A stretch of 30,356 nucleotides of DNA from a virus. Location of the stretch: the IMG/VR virus record IMGVR_UViG_3300042731_005932, positions 1 to 30,356 of that record, one strand, 5' to 3'. Every line of letters begins with the position of its first letter. The stretch's first letter is position 1. Below are positions 1 to 7,548 of the stretch, one piece after another. Both the position numbers and the translations under genes were made by a program. The notes under the pieces were generated by a model, which made no database searches, was not told the DNA's origin, and saw nothing but the letters and a program-made list of their open reading frames with translations.

Positions 1-2
1 AC

Positions 3-713
3 GGTGAAACAAAAAATAAATCAGTTTCGGAAAGCACATTAGAACTAATAGGTAGAATGATAGATAACGGCAATCTTATTGAAAATGATGATTATTGCAT
101 TAAGGATGATATGTTTTGTTTAAGATTAAGTAAGACATATGATAAGGTTACGAAATATTTAAGAGAGTTTAATATAAAATCTGAATGCTACGAAAAAGTT
201 TCACCATTTAAAAAACAAATTGAAAAAACAGATTATTTTGTTACAGATAAAAATGTAAGAAATGAGTGGAATGGAATAAATTCGGTGAAGAGATGCCATT
301 TATTTTCAATAAAAGAGTTGTCAAAATTAGATATGGGATTTTTAAGAAATAATGATGATGAAGAGCAATATAATGATACTAACCTTCCTTTGCTGGATAC
401 TCATAGCGCAACTAAAAACATGGTTTCGCTGACTTATGTAAAAGTTAATAGACACTTCAAAGTATTTGATAGAGTTAAAGGGTTATTTGATTTAAATACT
501 GATGACTCCGAACATATAAAAGGAAAAATATTTTTAGATAAAAATGATTGCCCTTATTATCCAGAGTTTGTAGATGAATTAATAAGGCGTGTCTGTCTTC
601 AGAATATGAAAGCGTTCAATCTTGATATTGTTGAACGCAAAAACATATATGATCAATCTAAAGAATATAAAGATAAAAAGGAACAAAAAAATAATACTTC
701 AGCTAAATGTTAA
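3..713 (+). CDS. C-terminal part of a larger phage protein (possibly replication primase/helicase)
   Basis: The reading frame is open from the left edge, so the gene starts outside the window; the ATG at 57 has no ribosome binding site and is probably internal. About 236 residues are visible. I do not recognise a catalytic motif. The first 100 residues, with KSVSESTLELIGRMIDNG and a basic region around YFVTDKNVRNEW, loosely resemble the DNA-binding tail of D5/DUF927-type phage replicative helicases, but this is an impression only. The end is lysine-rich and looks disordered. It is followed by a run of small genes with strong ribosome binding sites. Confidence 0.6.
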   Translation, partial: GETKNKSVSESTLELIGRMIDNGNLIENDDYCIKDDMFCLRLSKTYDKVTKYLREFNIKSECYEKVSPFKKQIEKTDYFVTDKNVRNEWNGINSVKRCHLFSIKELSKLDMGFLRNNDDEEQYNDTNLPLLDTHSATKNMVSLTYVKVNRHFKVFDRVKGLFDLNTDDSEHIKGKIFLDKNDCPYYPEFVDELIRRVCLQNMKAFNLDIVERKNIYDQSKEYKDKKEQKNNTSAKC

Positions 714-751
714 CATAAAGAGCTAATAATTACAAATAGGAGGATAACACA

Positions 752-1102
752 ATGATTACTGAAATGATGACATACAAGCAATATATGTTAAAAACTTATT
801 TAAACAAAGACAACATATATGGAGATTTAGCAAAAGACTTAAATGATGATAATAAATTTCCTGATGATTTTAGCCAATTTGAGACATTAGAAAAATATAT
901 AAAACGCAATGCGTGCTCTGAAGCTATGGAAGCATTTTATGAGTCGTATATTTTATATATAGGAGATAGATATTGCGATGAAGAAATATACGAACAAGTA
1001 AATATTGTTTCGGAATGTTATTACAAATATTATGGCAACAGTATGTTATTAAATATGGTTAGCGAATTATCAGAACTTTATAATGAAATAAACGGAGGAT
1101 GA
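752..1102 (+). CDS. Small hypothetical acidic phage protein
   Basis: 116 residues, start chosen for the AGGAGGA ribosome binding site 9 bases upstream. The protein is rich in Asp, Glu, Tyr and Asn and predicted helical, with no motif I recognise. It is the first of seven closely spaced small genes (752-2769) that share the same type of leader and are probably cotranscribed. Its stop lies 6 bases before the next start, and its last codons carry the next gene's GGAGGA. Function unknown. Confidence 0.75.
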   Translation: MITEMMTYKQYMLKTYLNKDNIYGDLAKDLNDDNKFPDDFSQFETLEKYIKRNACSEAMEAFYESYILYIGDRYCDEEIYEQVNIVSECYYKYYGNSMLLNMVSELSELYNEINGG

Positions 1103-1108
1103 AACATA

Positions 1109-1300
1109 ATGTTTATAAAATACACAAGCATTAACAAAGACAATTATACAACATATATTTACAGAAAAAGCGATTATTTTTATCTTGGAGGAACTTATGA
1201 TGATAAGTCCATGAAGAAGACAATTGAAAAATCAATGGTTAATGTTGAAAATTTTGTAATTAAAATTATTGATGATTACATAACAGGAATTAAACAATAG
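1109..1300 (+). CDS. Small hypothetical phage protein
   Basis: 63 residues, preceded by GGAGGA inside the end of the upstream gene, so translation is probably coupled. Tyr- and Lys-rich with no recognisable domain. N-terminal aromatic beta-type segments (residues 1-35) precede a helix containing KSMKKTIEKSMVNVENFV. Function unknown. Confidence 0.7.
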   Translation: MFIKYTSINKDNYTTYIYRKSDYFYLGGTYDDKSMKKTIEKSMVNVENFVIKIIDDYITGIKQ

Positions 1301-1314
1301 GGAGGATTAAAAGC

Positions 1315-1605
1315 ATGAGCAAACTTATATATTTTATATACGCAGAATTGAAGGATAAAAATACATTAGAATTATTAATGTCAATTGATGGTACTGTAAG
1401 AATTAATGAAACAATAAAATTTCAAGACGTAAGAGACTATGAAAAAAATTATTTATTAGATAAATATAATAAATCAATTAAAGAAACTGAAAAAAATGAC
1501 AACTTGATTCAATGCAATATTAAAAAATCTAATATTAAAAAACATGATGAAGTTTTGTTGATTATCAAGAGTTTTAATAAAGTTGAAAATAACTTGAAGG
1601 ATTAA
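1315..1605 (+). CDS. Small hypothetical phage protein
   Basis: 96 residues with GGGAGGATTAA as ribosome binding site. The N-terminal half looks like alternating beta strands, the C-terminal half is a basic helix rich in Lys and Asn. No family recognised. The stop lies 3 bases before the next ATG, which indicates a compact operon. Confidence 0.7.
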   Translation: MSKLIYFIYAELKDKNTLELLMSIDGTVRINETIKFQDVRDYEKNYLLDKYNKSIKETEKNDNLIQCNIKKSNIKKHDEVLLIIKSFNKVENNLKD

Positions 1606-1608
1606 CAA

Positions 1609-1950
1609 ATGAACAATTTTAAAGCTTTTAAAGTAACAATAGGCATAGATTACGAACAAGAAGAAATATTTAAAGAAATTTACGACTACTTAAAGCGAAA
1701 CTCAAATGAAACAGCAAGCGAATTTATTGATAAATTTTTACAATGGAAAGACAAAGTACAAGAGATACATGCTGGAGACATCGTCTACAAAATAGACAAC
1801 AAAGACGAATATGAAAATTTATTGTTGGTGACTAGTCATGGATATTTTATTAGGTTGATTGATAAAGAATCTATAAAAATTGGACAAACATTTGAGACAT
1901 TATACAAGAATTATTATAAGTCTGAAACACAAAATATTGTAATTAAATAG
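1609..1950 (+). CDS. Small hypothetical phage protein
   Basis: 113 residues. Its ribosome binding site (AAGGATTAAC) overlaps the end of the upstream gene. Residues 1-50 are helical; residues 55-100 (IHAGDIVYKID, LLLVTSHGYFIRLID) look like a small beta barrel of the kind often found in phage accessory proteins. No named family recognised. Confidence 0.7.
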   Translation: MNNFKAFKVTIGIDYEQEEIFKEIYDYLKRNSNETASEFIDKFLQWKDKVQEIHAGDIVYKIDNKDEYENLLLVTSHGYFIRLIDKESIKIGQTFETLYKNYYKSETQNIVIK

Positions 1951-1964
1951 GAGGATTAACAAAA

Positions 1965-2156
1965 ATGTACCTAAAATATGATTTTTATAGTATAGAAGTA
2001 TTAGAAGATAAACAAGTTAGAATTACTTTTCGCAATAATCAAATAGCAAGCCTGGGCGAACAATTTGTAAGTTTTATCTATAGCCATGACAGATATGCTG
2101 ATAAAACATTGAAAGAATTAGAAGAATTATATGTAAGTATGAAATTTCCAGACTAG
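1965..2156 (+). CDS. Small hypothetical phage protein
   Basis: 63 residues with a strong GGAGGATTAAC ribosome binding site that begins at the upstream stop. Two or three beta strands are followed by a helix ending KTLKELEELYVSMKF. Function unknown. Confidence 0.7.
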   Translation: MYLKYDFYSIEVLEDKQVRITFRNNQIASLGEQFVSFIYSHDRYADKTLKELEELYVSMKFPD

Positions 2157-2194
2157 TAATTTTAACAGAAAAAAATTAGAGGGAGGATTAACAA

Positions 2195-2380
2195 ATGGCA
2201 ATTGAAAAACAAGGCAAATATTACAAATTAATATGTGATTGCTGCGGAGAAACAGAGTTTGAAGAGTTTAATAGCTTTATGGATGCAGTAGATTTTAAGG
2301 TTAATAGCGATGATTGGTTGACAAGAAAAGTTGATGATGGATGGGAAGATTATTGTAAAGATTGCAGGGAGGATTATTGA
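2195..2380 (+). CDS. Small zinc-ribbon-like protein
   Basis: 61 residues. Two cysteine pairs, CDCC near residues 15-18 and CKDC near residue 55, bracket an acidic helical stretch (FMDAVDFK..DDWL). This looks like a single zinc-binding ribbon and resembles small phage proteins of unknown role. GGGAGGATTAAC precedes the start. Its stop overlaps the likely TTG start of the next gene (TTGA), suggesting coupled translation. Confidence 0.75.
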   Translation: MAIEKQGKYYKLICDCCGETEFEEFNSFMDAVDFKVNSDDWLTRKVDDGWEDYCKDCREDY

Positions 2381-2769
2381 AAAATATGATCAATTTATTA
2401 AAAGAAAACGACATAAATAGAGGATTAACAATATTAGAATATATTGATTGGTGCAATCTTTACAATGTGACAAAAATAGTAAATATAAAATCATCTGAAG
2501 ATTGTACAAAAGAAGAAATATTAAAATACAGTTCTTTTTTAAATGAAAATCATAAAAAACAAATGAAAATGTCATATCATAATTCAGAAAACGATAAAAT
2601 GCTTAAATGCATGACATGTGATCATTGTAAGCATATTTCAAAAGATACATTAAGATTACCCGAAATATTAGAGTATATTGTAACATGTTCTAAGGAAAAC
2701 GTTACTTTTATCAAAAGGTGGAATGCTCATGTTTCAGATTTACCATGCTGGGAGGGTCGAAATGATTAG
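2377..2769 (+). CDS. Hypothetical protein with a C-terminal cysteine cluster
   Basis: About 130 residues. No ATG is ideally placed: AGGGAGG at 2366-2372 lies 4 bases before the TTG at 2377, which overlaps the upstream stop, and 13 bases before the ATG at 2386; either could be used. The C-terminal half has a CxxCDHC cluster, a further Cys about 20 residues on and a final CW, the pattern of small phage zinc proteins. The N-terminal half is helical. Function unknown. The unit ends here and a strong promoter follows. Confidence 0.65.
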   Translation: MKNMINLLKENDINRGLTILEYIDWCNLYNVTKIVNIKSSEDCTKEEILKYSSFLNENHKKQMKMSYHNSENDKMLKCMTCDHCKHISKDTLRLPEILEYIVTCSKENVTFIKRWNAHVSDLPCWEGRND

Positions 2770-2807
2770 AATGCAACAATTAAATTAATATTACTCACAA
2801 CATACAA

Positions 2808-2836
2808 TTGACTTTTAATTTACAATGGTATATAAT
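2808..2836 (+). promoter_or_regulatory. Sigma70-type promoter of the acidic-protein/helicase unit
   Basis: TTGACT at 2808-2813 and a perfect TATAAT at 2831-2836 with 17 bases between. The same sequence, including the spacer pattern CAATTGACTTTTAA, recurs at 7763-7791. Transcripts should start near 2843 and read the gene at 2868 and, before the transposon inserted, the helicase gene. Confidence 0.8.
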
Positions 2837-2867
2837 ATATGTATATTAAAATTTTGGAGGATTAAAC

Positions 2868-3320
2868 ATGGGAGATAAAATAAGACTTACAAGAATTATG
2901 AGAATTGATAAATGTGAATTGTTAGAAATGCTTAAAAGCAAAATATTTAAATTTCAAGCTGGGACAAGTTGGTCAGGACCAGATTGCGAAGATTCATTTG
3001 AAGTAGCATATCACTTTGAAGGAATAGAAGTTTTTGTAAATTATAATGCAAATACGTCAGAAGTAGAAAGACCAAAGGATTGGGAAAAATTTGAAGAAAT
3101 AAAAAGGTTGAATAGTGAAGACGAAGAAATACCTGAGGAATTAGAGCAATATGCGTTAGATGAAAAAGTAAATGAGAATCTAGATGAATATATAAATAAA
3201 AAAGAATGGAATTTAAAAATAGAAGATATAGAGTCTATCTTGGAAGAAATAAACGAAGATGGATTTGATTCTTGGCTTGGGAAAGCTGATACAGGATATG
3301 TTGATTTAGATTTAGTATAA
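2868..3320 (+). CDS. Strongly acidic hypothetical protein
   Basis: 150 residues, about 40 of them Asp or Glu against about 18 Lys or Arg, so the protein is very acidic. The leader AAAATTTTGGAGGATTAAAC is excellent and a strong promoter lies just upstream, so it is probably made early and in quantity. The N-terminal half (residues 1-65) looks like an alpha/beta domain; residues 70-125 are acidic helix, followed by a short tail ending LDLV. Acidic early phage proteins are sometimes DNA mimics or inhibitors of host defences, but nothing here proves that. Confidence 0.75.
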   Translation: MGDKIRLTRIMRIDKCELLEMLKSKIFKFQAGTSWSGPDCEDSFEVAYHFEGIEVFVNYNANTSEVERPKDWEKFEEIKRLNSEDEEIPEELEQYALDEKVNENLDEYINKKEWNLKIEDIESILEEINEDGFDSWLGKADTGYVDLDLV

Positions 3321-3336
3321 TGGAATTTCAAAAAAA

Positions 3337-3403
3337 TAACTGGTCGAAATTGTACTCGAAATTTTGATATCTTAACAGATTTTGAGACTGTTTCGACAAG
3401 TTA
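3337..3403 (+). promoter_or_regulatory. Two-stage stem-loop between the acidic gene and the helicase leader
   Basis: An outer stem pairs TAACT-G-GTCGAAA (3337-3349) with TTTCGAC-A-AGTTA (3391-3403), with one mismatch. An inner stem pairs GT-CTCGAAAT (3352-3362, one bulged base) with ATTTTGAGAC (3379-3388). The octamer TCGAAATT occurs twice (3344 and 3356). No T-run follows, so it is not an ordinary terminator. It sits about 25 bases upstream of the old helicase ribosome binding site and may be an RNA leader structure or processing site. Confidence 0.4.
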
Positions 3404-3443
3404 GTTATCTTAATATAGATTAAAATTTTGGAGGCAGCTAACT

Positions 3444-3470
3444 GTTAAAGAAAACTTTATAAAAGTTATA
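3444..3470 (+). repeat. Left terminal inverted repeat of the TnpB element
   Basis: GTTAAAGAAAACTTTATAAA followed by AGTTATA is the inverted counterpart of the right end, which on the opposite strand reads GTTAAACAAAACTTATAAAA. The match has one substitution and one extra T in its core. Confidence 0.65.
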
Positions 3471-3491
3471 AATATTAATACTTTTATAGTA

Positions 3492-3520
3492 TTTACATAT
3501 ACGCTTATTAAATGTATAAT
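3492..3520 (+). promoter_or_regulatory. Promoter of the RHH-tnpB genes
   Basis: TTTACA at 3492-3497 and TATAAT at 3515-3520 with a 17-base spacer lie just inside the left end of the element. This gives the element its own promoter and could also push transcription into the downstream helicase gene. Confidence 0.65.
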
Positions 3521-3551
3521 AAACATATATTTAAAGAAATGAGGTGTTAAT

Positions 3552-3704
3552 ATGAGAAGATTTCAGATTTATTTATCTGAAATACAGCATAATATTCTTG
3601 AAAAAATGGCAAAAGAGAAGGGGATTCCACTCGCTGAATTGATTAGACGTATTTTAGATGAGAAAATTGAGCAGGTGGGGAATGATAAAAGCAATAAAAG
3701 TTAG
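3552..3704 (+). CDS. Small ribbon-helix-helix-like protein in the TnpB element
   Basis: 50 residues: a short strand (MRRFQIYLSE), a helix (QHNILEKMAKEKG) and a second helix (PLAELIRRILDEKIEQ), the usual order of ribbon-helix-helix DNA-binding proteins such as Arc and CopG. GAGGTG is the ribosome binding site. Its 3' end overlaps the tnpB start at 3682 by 23 bases in another frame, so the two are probably coupled. I infer a repressor of the tnpB promoter or a DNA-binding partner; it is not part of the classical IS607 gene set. Confidence 0.75.
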   Translation: MRRFQIYLSEIQHNILEKMAKEKGIPLAELIRRILDEKIEQVGNDKSNKS

Positions 3705-4809
3705 GTTAAAACCTACAGAAGAACAAGAAAAATTATTTTGGAAAGCTTCAGGAACAGCAAGATATATTTACAATTGGGCCTTAGATAAACAATTAGTTAA
3801 TTACAAAAATGGCGGGAAATTTATATCTGACAACGACTTAAGAAAAGAAATAACACAATTAAAGAAAACTGAGTTAGCCTGGTTAAATGAAATATCTAAT
3901 AATGTACCAAAACAAGCTGTTAAAGATTTATGTTTAGCATATAAGAGATTTTTTAAAGGGCAAGCTAAACAGCCCAAATTTAAGAAAAAGAATAAATGTA
4001 AAACAAGTTTTTACAATGACTGTGAGAAATTAAAGGTCAAAGAAAAATCTGTATTGATTGAAAAAATAGGATGGATTGAATTATCAGAACCAAAACGAAT
4101 ACCTGTAGATACAAAATATAAAAATCCTAGAATAACACATGATAGCAAGTATTGGTATTTATCAGTTGGAATTGAAGTAGAAACAGAATATCAAGAATTG
4201 ACAGATAAAACTATTGGAATTGATTTAGGAATAAAAGATTTAGCAATTATTAATACAGGTGAAAAGTATAAAAATATTAATAAAACTAGCTCTGTTAAAA
4301 AGATTAAAAAGAAGCTTAAGAGATTACAAAGAAAAGTAAGTCGTAAATATGAAAAGAATAAAATTAAAATGAAAGGTGGTGAAGTCCGTTATAACAAGAC
4401 TAAAAATATTATGAAAACTAAAAAGAAAATAAAGCTTATTTATAGAAGATTGACTAATATTAGATTGAATAATATTCATCAAATTACTACATCTTTGGTG
4501 AAAACCAAACCACAAAATATAGTAATTGAAGATTTAAATATATCAGGAATGATGAAAAATAGACATTTATCAAAAGCTATACAAGAACAATGTTTATATA
4601 CATTTGCAAATATATTGGAATATAAAACTAAATTTTATGGAATTAATTTAGTCAAGGCTGATAGGTGGTTTCCGAGCTCTAAAATGTGTAGCTCATGCGG
4701 GCAAATAAAGAAAGATTTAAAATTATCAGACCGGATTTATAAATGTGATTGTGGTTTGATGATTGATAGAGATTTAAATGCTGCAATAAATTTATCAAAA
4801 TTAGCATAG
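3682..4809 (+). CDS. tnpB: TnpB, RNA-guided RuvC nuclease of an IS607/IS605-type element
   Basis: 375 residues, full length. The start at 3682 gives MIKAIKVRLKPTEEQEKL, the conserved TnpB N-terminus, and follows the GGTGGGG of the RHH gene; the frame extends 24 bases further upstream without support. RuvC residues are present: D181 in GIDLG, E283 in VIEDLN and D364 in DRDLNAA. The zinc-binding Cys are C336, C339, C355 and C357. TnpB proteins cut DNA next to a transposon-specific motif using a guide RNA from the right end of the element, and help keep the element at its site. Nothing looks inactivated. Confidence 0.95.
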   Translation: MIKAIKVRLKPTEEQEKLFWKASGTARYIYNWALDKQLVNYKNGGKFISDNDLRKEITQLKKTELAWLNEISNNVPKQAVKDLCLAYKRFFKGQAKQPKFKKKNKCKTSFYNDCEKLKVKEKSVLIEKIGWIELSEPKRIPVDTKYKNPRITHDSKYWYLSVGIEVETEYQELTDKTIGIDLGIKDLAIINTGEKYKNINKTSSVKKIKKKLKRLQRKVSRKYEKNKIKMKGGEVRYNKTKNIMKTKKKIKLIYRRLTNIRLNNIHQITTSLVKTKPQNIVIEDLNISGMMKNRHLSKAIQEQCLYTFANILEYKTKFYGINLVKADRWFPSSKMCSSCGQIKKDLKLSDRIYKCDCGLMIDRDLNAAINLSKLA

Positions 4810-4975
4810 TATCATTTGAAAGATAATGTTAATGTGTACCGTGCGTTATACGGGAATTTAAGCCTTTGGAGCGTTATATCAAACCAAAGTAGCTATAATC
4901 TTTAAAGATTATACCAAATGGGACGTAATGAATGAGGAATAAGCTTTATTAACTTTTATAAGTTTTGTTTAACGG
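4810..4975 (+). ncRNA. Likely guide-RNA (omega RNA) scaffold of TnpB
   Basis: The non-coding right end of a TnpB element normally carries the guide-RNA scaffold. Here it contains paired segments: CCGTGCGTTATACGGG near 4840, CTTTGG...CCAAAG (about 4864-4890) and the palindrome ATAATCTTTAAAGATTAT (about 4895-4913). The RNA would probably begin inside the tnpB 3' end and the guide would be whatever follows the right end. Assignment is by position and structure; the 5' end and the guide border are not known. Confidence 0.55.
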
Positions 4976-5055
4976 TTAAACCCTGTCTTTTACTATTACC
5001 TTTATAAGACAAGATGAATAACTTTTATAAAGTTTTTATAAGTTTTGTTTAACGG
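4951..5055 (+). repeat. Duplicated right end of the TnpB element
   Basis: TTATAAGTTTTGTTTAACGG ends at 4975 and again at 5055, 80 bases apart, each copy ending in GG. After the first copy the sequence GTTTAACGGTTAAAC is palindromic, as if a left-end-like sequence began at the shared GG. Either the right end has two transposase-binding copies, or an 80-bp mini-element without genes lies in tandem with the tnpB element. Confidence 0.6.
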
Positions 5056-5063
5056 ATTAAGCT

Positions 5064-7196
5064 ATGGAATATCAATTCAACAACAACGAATATAATTTCT
5101 ATAAAGCACCAGCGAAATCAGACTGGAACTTTTATAAACCAGGTGCATTTGTAGCTGATGACATAACATTAGCAATACAGGGCATAGAATTAAAATTATT
5201 GCCTAACATAATAGTCGAAGGATCTCAAACAGAAAATAGTTTTGGCAAAACAATTTGGGTTAAATACCAAAAAGTAGACACAAAAAGCACAGAATACTTC
5301 AAATGTATTCTGTCGGAGATTAAGGGCATAACCAGGAAATCAATTGATGAAATGTTTGAAACATATAAGTTTGAATCAGCCCAAGACTTTATAAATCATG
5401 TCGAGGCTGGCAAAAAGATAAAAGGAATAGGTCCGAAAAAGTCAGAGTTAGTTTTGAAAAAGTTGGAACAAGCTGAGGCCGAAAACATAACAGCCGAGAT
5501 CGCTTGCATAATTGATAATTATAATTATGCAAGCAAATTAAGTAAGTCGATTAGGAGCTTAGAACAGTTGTATGATCAGCCATACAAGTACTTATCTAAG
5601 TTAAACATAGGATTCTTAGCGGTTGATGAAATTGCCAGGACAAAATTAAATATTAGCTTAGATAATACAGAAAGAAATAAATATTTGGTTGAACATAAGT
5701 TTAAACAATTTAACAGCAAGAACAGTAATTATGTTGAATTCAGCGAGTTCAAGGAATACCTGATAAATGAGGTTAGGTATTTGCCAGCAAACGAAACGGT
5801 AGATGATTTTATAGACAAGAATGAATTGCTTGAGACAGAAGATAAAAAAGTTTATCTAAAAGAAATATTCGAAGCTGAGACTATAAGTCCTTCTTTGCTG
5901 GCGCAGTTTAATAAATATCAAATAATAGAACAAAATGATATAAATGTCGAAACATTTCAAGACTCAATCAAAGATTTTGAAAATTACAATAATCTTGAAT
6001 TAGCAGACAGCCAAAAAGAAGCGTTATCAAAAATAACATTTGGAGACAATATATCAATTCTTACTGGCGGGGCAGGGGCAGGCAAGAGTTCTATAACAAG
6101 CGCATTACTAGATGTTTTGAACAAATTTAATTATTCATCATTGCTTTTAGCGCCGACGGGCAAAGCAGCCTGCCGATTGTCAGAATGCGCAAACCAAAAA
6201 GCATTTACAATACATAGCCTAGTTTGTTATATAGAGTTTATGGAGACATTAGTAAGTGCAAGTGCAGTATTAGATAGATTTAGTCTAAGAACAAATAAAA
6301 AAATAATAGTAGTAGATGAAAGCAGTATGATTGATCAACACTTATTTTACAGGCTATTAAAAACAATCAACAAGTTAAACCAGGTCAGATTAAAATTTGA
6401 AAAAATATTATTTGTTGGTGATCCATTCCAGCTTCCAAGCGTTGGCTGCGGTCAGGTATTAAATGACTTGATTGAAAGCAAATGTTTTACACATTTGCAC
6501 TTGCCTGAGACATTTAGGCAAGCCAAGGACAGCCTTATAATTAAGAATGCAAAAAAAGTAAGGAACAAAAAAGAGATTGATATTATAAAAACTGCTGAAT
6601 TTTTTATAGGCGAGTTGAAAGAGGACTTAATTGAAAAGATATACTTTAAATTTAAGAGTAAGTATAGCAATGTTTTGGAATTTTATAAAAATTTCCAAAT
6701 TGCAACTATAACAAATAAAACTAGAGAAACAATAAATGAGAAATACAAGGTTAAAGACAATGTCAATCCTGAACTTAAGAAATGTAAATTTAGGGTTAAT
6801 GATAAAGTAATTAACTTAGAAAATGATCGTGAAAAAGGCATATCTAATGGAGACATGGGCATAGTTGAACATGTTACAAAGAAAGAAACAACAATATATT
6901 TTTATTTTTTAAATCTTAGGATTATATTTAAAAATAGTGAGCTTAAGAAAATTGTGTATGCTTATGCTTGTACAGTGCATAAGCTGCAAGGTTCAGAGAG
7001 CAAAAGCGTATTGATATTGTTACAGAATAATTGCATAAGTGATCATAGGTTGCTATATACAGCAATAACTAGAGCAAAGCAAAACTGCATAATATTAGCT
7101 AAAAATCAATCAGAAATATTTGAAATTTGTAGAAAAAGTTTAGACTGGACTAGAAAAACTAATTTTGTTAGTAAGTTAAGAAAAATATTAAAATAA
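5064..7196 (+). CDS. RecD2/TraA-like superfamily 1B DNA helicase
   Basis: 710 residues. The N-terminal third contains helix-hairpin-helix motifs (IKGITRKSIDEMF and KIKGIGPKKSELVL), typical of RecD2-type helicases. Motor motifs follow: Walker A GGAGAGKS (335-342), DESS (418-421), GDPFQLP (452-458), ETFRQ, and the C-terminal CTVHKLQGSE and YTAITRAK (about 666-672). It should unwind DNA 5'-3' in phage replication or recombination. The native GGAGGATTAA ribosome binding site has been cut from its ATG by the TnpB element, leaving only AACGGATTAAGC, so expression is probably reduced or depends on the element. Confidence 0.92.
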   Translation: MEYQFNNNEYNFYKAPAKSDWNFYKPGAFVADDITLAIQGIELKLLPNIIVEGSQTENSFGKTIWVKYQKVDTKSTEYFKCILSEIKGITRKSIDEMFETYKFESAQDFINHVEAGKKIKGIGPKKSELVLKKLEQAEAENITAEIACIIDNYNYASKLSKSIRSLEQLYDQPYKYLSKLNIGFLAVDEIARTKLNISLDNTERNKYLVEHKFKQFNSKNSNYVEFSEFKEYLINEVRYLPANETVDDFIDKNELLETEDKKVYLKEIFEAETISPSLLAQFNKYQIIEQNDINVETFQDSIKDFENYNNLELADSQKEALSKITFGDNISILTGGAGAGKSSITSALLDVLNKFNYSSLLLAPTGKAACRLSECANQKAFTIHSLVCYIEFMETLVSASAVLDRFSLRTNKKIIVVDESSMIDQHLFYRLLKTINKLNQVRLKFEKILFVGDPFQLPSVGCGQVLNDLIESKCFTHLHLPETFRQAKDSLIIKNAKKVRNKKEIDIIKTAEFFIGELKEDLIEKIYFKFKSKYSNVLEFYKNFQIATITNKTRETINEKYKVKDNVNPELKKCKFRVNDKVINLENDREKGISNGDMGIVEHVTKKETTIYFYFLNLRIIFKNSELKKIVYAYACTVHKLQGSESKSVLILLQNNCISDHRLLYTAITRAKQNCIILAKNQSEIFEICRKSLDWTRKTNFVSKLRKILK

Positions 7197-7212
7197 TACT
7201 GAGGATGAAAAA

Positions 7213-7347
7213 ATGAAATGTAGTGAATGCAAAAGCACAGACATTGATAAAGAACTTGTACATACATATATACAAGATAGTAAATTAATAAAATTATTTA
7301 AATTGACTTGTAATAAATGTGGGTGGTCTTGGAATGTTGAAGAATAG
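7213..7347 (+). CDS. 44-residue zinc-ribbon protein
   Basis: ATG preceded by GAGGATG, 16 bases after the helicase stop. Cys at positions 3 and 6 and at 33 and 36 (CSEC and CNKC) form a four-Cys zinc ribbon, with a Trp-rich end (GWSWNVEE). This composition and arrangement support a real gene despite its size. Function unknown; possibly a small nucleic-acid- or protein-binding adaptor. Confidence 0.65.
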   Translation: MKCSECKSTDIDKELVHTYIQDSKLIKLFKLTCNKCGWSWNVEE

Positions 7348-7357
7348 GAGTGGGATT

Positions 7358-7525
7358 ATGGCGACTAAAAATCAAATTAAATGGTTCAATCAAATAAATA
7401 AAAATACATGCAAGTGTGGCAATTTAACCCCTAAGCCGCAAAGAAAATGTGTATGGTGCAGGGCAGATGAGATTAAGTTAGAAAATAGGCACAGAGAAAT
7501 GAGAAAATATGGGGTGGAAATATAA
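7358..7525 (+). CDS. 55-residue zinc-finger-like protein
   Basis: The start at 7358 (MATKNQIKWF) is chosen because AGGAGTGGG precedes it; an in-frame GTG at 7319 lies inside the previous gene. CxC (residues about 17-19) and CVWC (about 31-34) make a probable zinc site, and the rest is basic (NRHREMRKYG). Likely a small nucleic-acid-binding protein; role unknown. Confidence 0.65.
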   Translation: MATKNQIKWFNQINKNTCKCGNLTPKPQRKCVWCRADEIKLENRHREMRKYGVEI

Positions 7526-7548
7526 TATAAACATAGGAGGATAAAAAA

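Larger units (their letters stand above)
3435..5055 (+). mobile_element. TnpB-type insertion element (IS607/IS605-like, no transposase gene)
   Basis: The left junction reads TTTTGGAGG then CAGCTAAC; the right junction reads GTTTAACGG then ATTAAGCTATG. Joining the flanks restores GGAGGATTAAGC-ATG, the standard ribosome binding site of this phage, in front of the helicase gene. Both junctions carry GG, the core used by IS607-type serine transposases. Imperfect inverted repeats lie at the ends (3444-3470 and 5031-5055). Inside are an RHH gene, tnpB and a structured 3' region; there is no tnpA, so movement would need a transposase supplied elsewhere. The exact right end could instead be 4975. Confidence 0.75.

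Noticed and set aside
3658-3681. Longer N-terminus of TnpB
   Set aside because: The added residues do not belong to the family; the conserved start MIKAIKVRLKPTEEQ is at 3682.
3435-5055. IStron or group I intron carrying tnpB
   Set aside because: The insertion lies between a ribosome binding site and a start codon, not in a gene, and I see no group I intron core; splicing would not be needed.
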